DNA from: Allobrachymonas sp.
GTDB taxonomy: Bacteria; Pseudomonadota; Gammaproteobacteria; Burkholderiales; Burkholderiaceae_C
Assembly: GCA_030538335.1 (NCBI GenBank)
Contig: JAUNUE010000032.1
Coordinates: forward strand, 6,841 to 12,088
Direction of reading: 5' to 3'
DNA length: 5,248 nt
Below are positions 1 to 4,192 of the stretch, piece after piece. The notes under the pieces were generated by a model. That model saw nothing but the letters and a program-made list of their open reading frames with translations. It did not search any database and was not told where the DNA came from. Numbering within the stretch: the first letter of the stretch is position 1; every line of letters starts with the position of its first letter. Both the position numbers and the translations under genes were made by a program.

Positions 1-438
1 ACGCAGCGAAGTGTGGCGCTTCAAGATGCGCATGACGAGCGGGATTTCCAGCCCCACGAGGGTGCCGATGAGTATCACCAAACCATACAGCAGCACGCCA
101 AAGCCGCCCTGTATCCAGGCATGCGCGGCATACAGCACCATGGGCATGAAACCGCCCACCAGCCCGACCAGTATTTCGATGCGCACAAAATGGGCATGCA
201 ACGCGCGCTCGATATAGCGCGACAGCCACGAGCCGATGCCCATGGCAAACAGGTAGCTGCCGATGATGGTAGAAAACTGCAGGATCGAATCACCCAGCAG
301 GTAAGAGGCAATGGCGCCCGCAGAAAGTTCGTACAGCAGCCCGCATGCCGCAATGACGAATACGCTGAACAGCAGCGCCAGTTGGGCGGGGTGCAGGGCG
401 GCAGGGGCCGGGGCTTCTTCAGCGAGAGGATTATTCAT
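1..438 (-). CDS. Membrane-anchored spermidine synthase-like protein, N-terminal part (3' end beyond window)
   Basis: The frame is open from the ATG at 438-436 to the left edge: 146 residues, no stop. After a short Ala/Pro-rich leader come four hydrophobic segments, at about residues 20-41, 50-70, 82-102 and 106-126. Segments such as ACGLLYELSAGAIASYLLGD and FSTIIGSYLFAMGIGSWLSR are typical of the membrane half of multi-pass SpeE-like proteins, whose cytoplasmic aminopropyltransferase domain follows; that domain would lie left of position 1 and cannot be seen. Known family members are assumed to transfer aminopropyl groups, but membrane versions are poorly characterised and the substrate here is unknown. 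The start overlaps the end of the upstream toxin gene by 8 nt. Only a weak GGA lies 6 nt before the ATG, which suggests translational coupling. The same protein type is often found with DUF350, DUF4178 and SPFH genes, all present upstream here. Confidence 0.85.
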   Translation of the reverse strand, partial: MNNPLAEEAPAPAALHPAQLALLFSVFVIAACGLLYELSAGAIASYLLGDSILQFSTIIGSYLFAMGIGSWLSRYIERALHAHFVRIEILVGLVGGFMPMVLYAAHAWIQGGFGVLLYGLVILIGTLVGLEIPLVMRILKRHTSLR

Positions 439-697
439 AGTGCGTCCACATGCGCAGCACACGCACTGTTTTTTCTGCTTCAAACACCTCATACACCAGG
501 CGGTGCTGGATGTTGATGCGGCGCGAGTAAGCGCCAGAAAGGTCACCTACCAGCTTTTCGTAGGGCGGCGGGTTTTGAAAAGGGTCGTTGGCCAGCACAG
601 CCAGCAAGTCTTGCGCCCTGGGCTTGAGGCCGCTTGCCGCCAGCTTTCTGGCGTCTTTGGCAGCCTGCCGGGCAAATACGACCGTCCAGGTTACCAA
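431..697 (-). CDS. yoeB: Txe/YoeB-family mRNA interferase toxin
   Basis: This is an 88-residue protein of the RelE/ParE-fold YoeB/Txe family. Known members bind the ribosome and cleave mRNA in the A site. The family core is clear: PPPYEKLVGDLSGAYSRRIN at residues 43-62, then HRLVYEV at 65-71 and a terminal RMWTHYE. By comparison with E. coli YoeB (Glu46, Arg65, His83, Tyr84), the likely catalytic residues Glu47, Arg66, His86 and Tyr87 are all present, so the toxin looks intact. The start is TTG at 697-695: an in-frame TGA lies immediately upstream, and an AAGGAG sits 5 nt before the TTG. The start lies inside the last codons of the antitoxin gene (7-nt overlap), the usual antitoxin-first layout. 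Its stop overlaps the start of the downstream spermidine-synthase-like gene by 8 nt, which is unusual. Confidence 0.93.
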   Translation of the reverse strand: MVTWTVVFARQAAKDARKLAASGLKPRAQDLLAVLANDPFQNPPPYEKLVGDLSGAYSRRINIQHRLVYEVFEAEKTVRVLRMWTHYE

Positions 698-933
698 TCA
701 AGCTCCTTGGCACTACCGGCCAAAGGCTCGGCCATGCCTGCCTTGATCGATTCGCGCATGCCCGGCACCCCCAACAGATACAGGGTCTCCTGGATGGCAC
801 TCCAGTCTGCAGCCGACAGCAACACGGCATCGCCCCGTTTGCCGGAAATGACAATGGGCTGGTGCGACTGCGCCGTCTCGTCGATCAAGCGGTAGAGCTT
901 GGCGCGGGCCTCGCTGGCAGTCAGGATTTGCAT
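691..933 (-). CDS. yefM: Phd/YefM-family antitoxin
   Basis: This is an 80-residue antitoxin that should bind and neutralise the YoeB-like toxin encoded just downstream, and autorepress the pair. The N-terminal half has the Phd/YefM DNA-binding pattern: LTASEARAKLYRLIDET (residues 4-20), then PIVISGKRGDAVLLSAADW with the conserved strand-turn and V-L-S. The C-terminal segment from about residue 52 (ETLYLLGVPGMRESI onward), ending in KELDW, is the expected toxin-wrapping region. I chose ATG at 933 because GAGGGAG lies 6 nt upstream. A TTG at 948 would add five residues but overlaps that ribosome site. A promoter and a paired palindromic operator lie just upstream. The gene looks complete. Confidence 0.92.
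   Translation of the reverse strand: MQILTASEARAKLYRLIDETAQSHQPIVISGKRGDAVLLSAADWSAIQETLYLLGVPGMRESIKAGMAEPLAGSAKELDW
703..708 (-). promoter_or_regulatory. Ribosome binding site of the toxin gene
   Basis: The minus strand reads AAGGAG, then 5 nt, then TTG. The site lies within the Lys-Glu codons of the antitoxin C-terminus and decides the TTG start of the toxin. A strong site before a weak start codon, embedded in the antitoxin frame, fits coupled and limited toxin synthesis. Confidence 0.7.
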
Positions 934-939
934 GTCGTT

Positions 940-946
940 CTCCCTC
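940..946 (-). promoter_or_regulatory. Ribosome binding site of the antitoxin gene
   Basis: GAGGGAG on the minus strand, 6 nt before the ATG at 933. It supports that start over the TTG at 948, which would overlap the site. Confidence 0.7.
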
Positions 947-958
947 AAAAGCCCGGTG

Positions 959-987
959 ATGGTACGCTAAAACGTACGAAACATCAA
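959..987 (-). promoter_or_regulatory. Predicted sigma-70 promoter of the toxin-antitoxin pair
   Basis: On the minus strand, TTGATG (987-982, 4 of 6 matches to TTGACA) is followed after exactly 17 nt by TACCAT (964-959, 4 of 6 matches to TATAAT). The antitoxin ATG lies about 25 nt further on. The two operator half-elements fall inside the spacer and on the -10 element, as expected for an autorepressed toxin-antitoxin promoter. It is a prediction from spacing and consensus only. Confidence 0.5.
961..978 (-). promoter_or_regulatory. Paired GTAC-cored operator for YefM/YoeB
   Basis: Two small palindromes, GGTACG (961-966) and CGTACG (973-978), share the core GTAC and have centres exactly 12 bp apart. 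E. coli YefM-YoeB represses its promoter by binding two palindromes with a TGTACA core and the same 12-bp centre-to-centre spacing. Here the core is kept while the outer bases differ. The element overlaps the predicted -10 and spacer of the antitoxin promoter. Binding by this YefM is inferred from geometry. Confidence 0.6.
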
Positions 988-996
988 GCTGTTTGC

Positions 997-1014
997 AAAA
1001 CGGAGTGGCGTTTT
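997..1014. other. Short inverted repeat between the DUF350 gene and the toxin-antitoxin promoter
   Basis: AAAACG and CGTTTT form a perfect 6-bp inverted repeat around a 6-nt spacer, 2 nt after the DUF350 stop in transcription order. It could be a weak, A/T-flanked transcription terminator separating the DUF350 gene from the toxin-antitoxin unit. The stem is short and not GC-rich and no long U run follows, so this is uncertain. Confidence 0.25.
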
Positions 1015-1015
1015 A

Positions 1016-1246
1016 CTACCCATGAATCGCCGCAGCAATGATGATCGAAATGCCCAGGCACATGGCCCCGATCACAATGCCCAGCGCCACATTGTGCTTT
1101 TCGACAATTTCGCCCCACAGGTCATAGGGCGTGATCTTGTCGATAACGATAAAGCACAGCCAGAAAATGCCCACCCCGACGAGGGAGTAAAACAGCGACA
1201 GGCCGAGGGTGACCGGGTCAAACAGGGGAAGAATCCGCTGGTTCAT
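1016..1246 (-). CDS. Small DUF350 membrane protein
   Basis: This 76-residue integral membrane protein has two hydrophobic segments at about residues 14-35 (from LGLSLFYSLVGVGIFWL) and 53-75 (from VALGIVIGAMCLGISIII). Between them lies a polar loop, DKITPYDLWGEIVEKHN. The 'Y/F-D-L ... E ... N-x-A-x-x-I-x-x-G' pattern is that of DUF350, the family of E. coli YjfL. YjfL-type members carry two such units in about 130 residues; this one is a single-unit form. Molecular function is unknown, but DUF350 genes recur next to spermidine-synthase-like, DUF4178 and SPFH or PspA genes. ATG 1246 is supported by AAAGGAG 9 nt upstream. The gene follows the DUF4178 gene by 61 nt on the same strand and is probably co-transcribed with it. 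Confidence 0.88.
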   Translation of the reverse strand: MNQRILPLFDPVTLGLSLFYSLVGVGIFWLCFIVIDKITPYDLWGEIVEKHNVALGIVIGAMCLGISIIIAAAIHG

Positions 1247-1255
1247 GGTGCTTAT

Positions 1256-1262
1256 CTCCTTT
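1256..1262 (-). promoter_or_regulatory. Ribosome binding site of the DUF350 gene
   Basis: AAAGGAG on the minus strand, 9 nt before the ATG at 1246. It is one of the strongest Shine-Dalgarno sequences in the window, in contrast to the DUF4178 gene just upstream, which has none that I can see. Confidence 0.75.
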
Positions 1263-1307
1263 CAAGTGCGGGCCAATGGATGCCTGCCGTGTGTTGCCAA
1301 ATCAAAA

Positions 1308-2852
1308 TCATTTGTGCCCGCCGCCACTGTTGTAGTCGCCGTAGCTGCCGCCTCCAACATAGCCGCCACCCCCATCGCTGCACATGGAAAGCAGCACCAG
1401 CACAACGATGATGACCACCACCCAGAACACGATGGTATCCAGCGTGAGCGACGATCCGGAATCTGCTCCCGCCGTATAGACAAAAGCCCTGCTTTTCAGG
1501 CCAAAAATGTCAGCCACCGTACTGGCTGGCAGATCCTTGCCAGCAGACCATACTATCTCGCGGCCACTGTCGCTGCTGCCTTCTTCTCGGGACAGCACAT
1601 ACACGCCCCTGCGGTATTCGCGGTTGTAGGTTGTCTGGCCTACTTCTACCTGCCAGTAGAACTCACCCGCCACGTAGTCAGTACGGGCTTCGTATTCGTA
1701 CTGGAACAGGTAGTCTTGCCCCTCATGTCGGGCGATTCTGCCTTTGACCGACGGTGCGCCCGTGGTGGTGCGCACAAGGCTCCAGCCATCCGTACTTTCC
1801 ACCAGAAACAAAAAACCTTCGAGGCGGTTGTAGAGCAGGTATTCGCTCCAGCCGAAGGTTTCGTCGTCGTCTTCTTCCTGCCCTACGCGGTGCTGAAAAC
1901 CCACCACTTGCCAGCTTTTGCCTTCCAGTATGCCGGTTGCGCCCAGGGCAATGGTGGGGTTGATATGCAAGCGTTGCGTAGCATGGCGCAGTTCGCCGCC
2001 TACGCCTTCGTCAAGATTGATCAGGCTGTTGCAACTGCCGCAGGTCAAGCTCTTGGTGGTGGGCAGCAAAGGCTGCACGGGGCTGCCGCAATTGGGGCAG
2101 GCAAACTGGCGGCCCTGCACGTTTTTTTCAGCCGCATCATCGCGCAGGCCCTTGAGATTCAAATCCTGCAGCCGCACGCTGCGCCCGACCGAAAGTTGCG
2201 GCGCAACCCCTTGCTGCCACCATTCAGCGCCCAGCACCGTGCCGCTGTCGCTGCGCAGTTCCACCATCATGAAAGGGCGGCCCAGCGGGGGCAGTCGTGG
2301 CAACTCGCCTTCGGCTGCCACCAGGCTGGCTTGCAATACCGAGGTGACGGTGTAATCCACCCCCAGCAGCGCAAGATGTTGGTTAACCTGCAAATCGCCA
2401 GCCCGCAACAACACCTGCTGCATTTGGGCCGAAGCACTGTCTTGCAGCGGCCTGCCCAGCACATAGGCGCCGTTGTCTTCGCTCAGAAAGGCCGTGCTGC
2501 CATCGTCCAGCGCCAGCAGCCACTCGTTCCAGGAACCTTCGGCATAGCGGTACTGCAGCCGCCCCACTACCGTGAAGGTCAGCGGCTTGCCTGCAGGTTC
2601 GCCGGGCCAATGACCGGTGGCAAAAAGCTGCAGCGGGCTGTAGTCATCAAAAACTTCGGCCATCTGGCCCGTGCGTTGCAGCGTGTCGCCATCGCGCACC
2701 ACGGTGCTTTTGCAGTAGCCGCACACAGCATGCGTGCTCGATGCCGAGAAGAAACGCACCGGCGCACCGCACGAAGGGCACGCAGCCTGGTACACGCGCT
2801 GCGTTTTGCCGCGCGCGCTGCCTTCAGAAGGAAGGGGTGGTGGGGTTGCCAC
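1308..2852 (-). CDS. Double zinc-ribbon DUF4178 protein with C-terminal membrane anchor
   Basis: This is a 514-residue protein. It has a zinc ribbon at the N-terminus (Cys25, Cys28, Cys44, Cys47: CPSC...CGYC) and a second at Cys252, Cys255, Cys271, Cys274 (CPNC...CGSC). Each is followed by a beta-rich DUF4178-like region, at about 80-195 and 305-440, with parallel motifs GSWNEWLLALDDGSTAFLSE and FGWSEYLLYNRLEGFLFLVE, so the protein looks like an internal duplication. One strong hydrophobic helix (about 472-491) precedes a Gly/Ser/Tyr-rich tail ending GGGHK. This suggests a cytoplasmic body tail-anchored in the inner membrane. Function is unknown. The zinc-ribbon-plus-helix plan and SPFH neighbour recall B. 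subtilis YdjG/YdjI, which cooperate with PspA; I infer a similar membrane role. The start is uncertain: GTG 2852 is the only upstream option before an in-frame TGA (2861-2859), lacks a ribosome site, and its first codons lie in a repeat. GTG 2795 (Val20) is an alternative. Confidence 0.9.
   Translation of the reverse strand: MATPPPLPSEGSARGKTQRVYQAACPSCGAPVRFFSASSTHAVCGYCKSTVVRDGDTLQRTGQMAEVFDDYSPLQLFATGHWPGEPAGKPLTFTVVGRLQYRYAEGSWNEWLLALDDGSTAFLSEDNGAYVLGRPLQDSASAQMQQVLLRAGDLQVNQHLALLGVDYTVTSVLQASLVAAEGELPRLPPLGRPFMMVELRSDSGTVLGAEWWQQGVAPQLSVGRSVRLQDLNLKGLRDDAAEKNVQGRQFACPNCGSPVQPLLPTTKSLTCGSCNSLINLDEGVGGELRHATQRLHINPTIALGATGILEGKSWQVVGFQHRVGQEEDDDETFGWSEYLLYNRLEGFLFLVESTDGWSLVRTTTGAPSVKGRIARHEGQDYLFQYEYEARTDYVAGEFYWQVEVGQTTYNREYRRGVYVLSREEGSSDSGREIVWSAGKDLPASTVADIFGLKSRAFVYTAGADSGSSLTLDTIVFWVVVIIVVLVLLSMCSDGGGGYVGGGSYGDYNSGGGHK
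2815..2850 (+). repeat. Degenerate palindromic repeat, copy A, within the start of the DUF4178 gene
   Basis: The stem CCTTC (2821-2825) and GAAGG (2831-2835) encloses a 5-nt loop and is followed by a G/T-rich arm (GGGGTGGTGGGG). The order of elements matches copy B further right: pyrimidine arm, 5-nt loop, purine arm, G/T run. Read on the plus strand, the two give similar peptides (LPSEGRGGG and LPLGEGWGEG), a signature often seen where such repeats are mistakenly translated. It covers the first codons of the DUF4178 gene. Confidence 0.45.
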
Positions 2853-2919
2853 GGGAGATCAGGGGTGGGTGATTAATTTTGGTGCAGGTGCAGAAAATGG
2901 CCGGGCTTGGGGTTCTTCA

Positions 2920-2958
2920 CGCCCTCTCCCTCTCGGAGAGGGTTGGGGTGAGGGCGGC
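2920..2958 (+). repeat. Palindromic G/C-rich intergenic repeat, copy B
   Basis: A perfect 8-bp stem, CCCTCTCC (2922-2929) and GGAGAGGG (2935-2942), with a 5-nt loop, is followed by the arm TTGGGGTGAGGGCGG. This CCCTCTCC...GAGAGGGTTGGGGTGAGGG form is a familiar dispersed palindromic element of proteobacterial intergenic regions, REP/MITE-like. It lies in the 209-nt gap between the SPFH and DUF4178 genes. As RNA it would fold on either strand and could weaken or end transcription between them. Confidence 0.7.
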
Positions 2959-2994
2959 TGCGTCAACAAAAACATGGTCTGCGCCCAGGTTCAT

Positions 2995-3032
2995 GCCCCT
3001 CACCCTGCCTTTTCCCAAAAGAGGCGAGGGAA
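2995..3032 (-). repeat. Palindromic G/C-rich intergenic repeat, copy C, inverted
   Basis: Outer arms CCCTC (2997-3001) and GAGGG (3026-3030) enclose an imperfect inner stem, GCCTTTT (3007-3013) against AAAAGAGGC (3017-3025). Read on the minus strand it contains GGCAGGGTGAGGGG, matching the GGTTGGGGTGAGGG arm of copy B, so it is a diverged copy in the opposite orientation. B and C together resemble the inverted pairing of REP elements. C lies 30-65 nt past the SPFH stop and may act as a weak terminator or 3' mRNA stabiliser. Confidence 0.5.
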
Positions 3033-3061
3033 CTACACGCTCTCCCCGCACCAAGCCTGCA

Positions 3062-4102
3062 TCACAGCCGCTTCAGCAACTCCGCCTTCTTGGCGTTGAA
3101 TTCGTCTTCGCTCAAGATGCCTTTGCTTTTGAGATCACCGAGTTTTTCGAGCAGGGCCATCACGTCTTCTGCGGTTTGCGGTGTGGCGGCAGCACCCGAG
3201 GCAGGCGCAGCATTGCTCGCCGCACCAGGCATGGCCTGCTGCATGTTCTGCGCCATGATCTGGCCCATGGCCAGCCCGGCGCCCATGCCCATGCCGGCGC
3301 CTGCCTCGACGCCGCCTTCGCCCATGCCCTTGGCCATTTCGGGAATGGCCTGCGCCGTCTGGTACTGCATGAACTTGCCCATGTCGTTGCCGACCATGCC
3401 CATGCCGATTTTTTGATCCAGCACTTTTTGCAGTTCTTCGGGCAGCGACAGGTTCTGCACCGTGAGCGCTTCCAGCGTCAGGCCGTAGGCGGTGAACAGC
3501 GGCGTCAGCGTGTTTTTGAGTGCCAGCGCAAACGCGCCCTGGTTGGCCGCCAGATCCAGGAAAGGAATCTTGCTTTGCGCGATCGACTCGCTGATGTTTT
3601 GCAGGATGAGCGCGCGCAACTGGCCATCGAGGTCTTCGACCGTGTAAACATCGCGCGTGCCGGAAATTTCGGTATGGAAAGTGGGCGCGTAAGCCACACG
3701 GTAGGCGTAGTTGCCAAAGGCGCGCAGGCGCACCGCGCCAAACTCCGCATCGCGGATGGTGATGGGCTGCGGCGTGCCCCATTTCTGGTCAATCTGCTGG
3801 CGCGTGCTGAAGAAATACACATCGCTCTTGAACGGACTTTGGAACAGCTTGTCCCAGTTCTTCAGGTTGGTCAGCAGCGGCAGCGTTTGCGTGGTCAGCT
3901 TGTGTGTACCGGGGCCAAACACGTCGGCCACCGTGCCTTCATTCACGAACATGGCAATTTGCGACGGACGCACCACCAGCACCGCGCCGTTCTGGATTTC
4001 CATGTCCTGCATGGGGTAGCGCCACGCGAGCACGCCGTCGCTGTCTTCTACCCATTCGATGACGTCAATGAACTGTTTCTTGATGAAATCCATCAGTGCC
4101 AT
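3062..4102 (-). CDS. SPFH-domain protein with C-terminal SHOCT domain (YdjI-like)
   Basis: This 346-residue protein has no transmembrane helix. It opens with ALMDFIKKQFIDVIEWVED, typical of the bacterial 'virion core protein'/YdjI branch of SPFH proteins. The SPFH body spans about residues 25-235, for example GAVLVVRPSQIAMFVNEG (39-56), VFGPGTHKLTTQTLPLL (61-77), AFGNYAYRV and the coil-forming LPEELQKVLDQKIGMGMVG. A Gly/Met-rich stretch (about 253-292) and an Ala/Pro linker lead to a SHOCT helix pair at 312-346 (LEKLGDLKSKGILSEDEFNAKKAELL), a short module thought to mediate oligomerisation or membrane targeting. B. subtilis YdjI helps place PspA at the membrane; a comparable scaffold role here is inferred. 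ATG 4102 is chosen over ATG 4150 because of family alignment and an AAGGAG 10 nt upstream. A gap of 209 nt with repeats separates it from the DUF4178 gene. Confidence 0.93.
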   Translation of the reverse strand: MALMDFIKKQFIDVIEWVEDSDGVLAWRYPMQDMEIQNGAVLVVRPSQIAMFVNEGTVADVFGPGTHKLTTQTLPLLTNLKNWDKLFQSPFKSDVYFFSTRQQIDQKWGTPQPITIRDAEFGAVRLRAFGNYAYRVAYAPTFHTEISGTRDVYTVEDLDGQLRALILQNISESIAQSKIPFLDLAANQGAFALALKNTLTPLFTAYGLTLEALTVQNLSLPEELQKVLDQKIGMGMVGNDMGKFMQYQTAQAIPEMAKGMGEGGVEAGAGMGMGAGLAMGQIMAQNMQQAMPGAASNAAPASGAAATPQTAEDVMALLEKLGDLKSKGILSEDEFNAKKAELLKRL

Positions 4103-4112
4103 GGCGTTGTTG

Positions 4113-4118
4113 CTCCTT
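4113..4118 (-). promoter_or_regulatory. Ribosome binding site of the SPFH gene
   Basis: AAGGAG on the minus strand, 10 nt before ATG 4102. It excludes the upstream ATG at 4150, which would add 16 residues absent from the usual family N-terminus. In the whole 90-nt gap up to the ccsA stop I found no convincing promoter. Confidence 0.7.
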
Positions 4119-4192
4119 GTAAACATGGAAAGCAGCGGGTGCTGCCCCAAAAGTATGCACCAGTTTCATGCAAGTCGGAAATATGCCGGCAG

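Noticed and set aside
962..977. The GTACG/CGTAC inverted repeat as an intrinsic terminator
   Set aside because: The stem is 5 bp with no U run. The 12-bp spacing of the two GTAC cores and the promoter overlap fit an operator better.
431..1015. The toxin-antitoxin region as part of an insertion sequence or integron cassette
   Set aside because: No transposase, terminal inverted repeats, attC-like fold or matching direct repeats were seen at its edges.
1209..2876. A 555-codon plus-strand open frame opposite the DUF4178 and DUF350 genes
   Set aside because: Its product is rich in His, Gln, Ala and Arg with no recognisable domain, and it mirrors a minus-strand gene with zinc ribbons and a membrane helix. 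It is an antisense shadow from high GC content.
4132..4145. Hairpin GCAGC-GGGT-GCTGC after the ccsA stop as a terminator
   Set aside because: The stem is only 5 bp, the extension depends on G-U pairs, and just three T residues follow on the minus strand. It is too weak to call.
4103..4150. Upstream ATG at 4150 as the SPFH start
   Set aside because: It adds 16 residues not typical of the family and would leave the clear AAGGAG before ATG 4102 unused.
4103..4192. Promoter or sigma-54 site for the SPFH gene
   Set aside because: CTGGTGCATACTTTTGG looks superficially like a sigma-54 site but lacks the required GC at the -12 position. The best -35/-10 pairing around CATACT has only 3 of 6 matches at -35.
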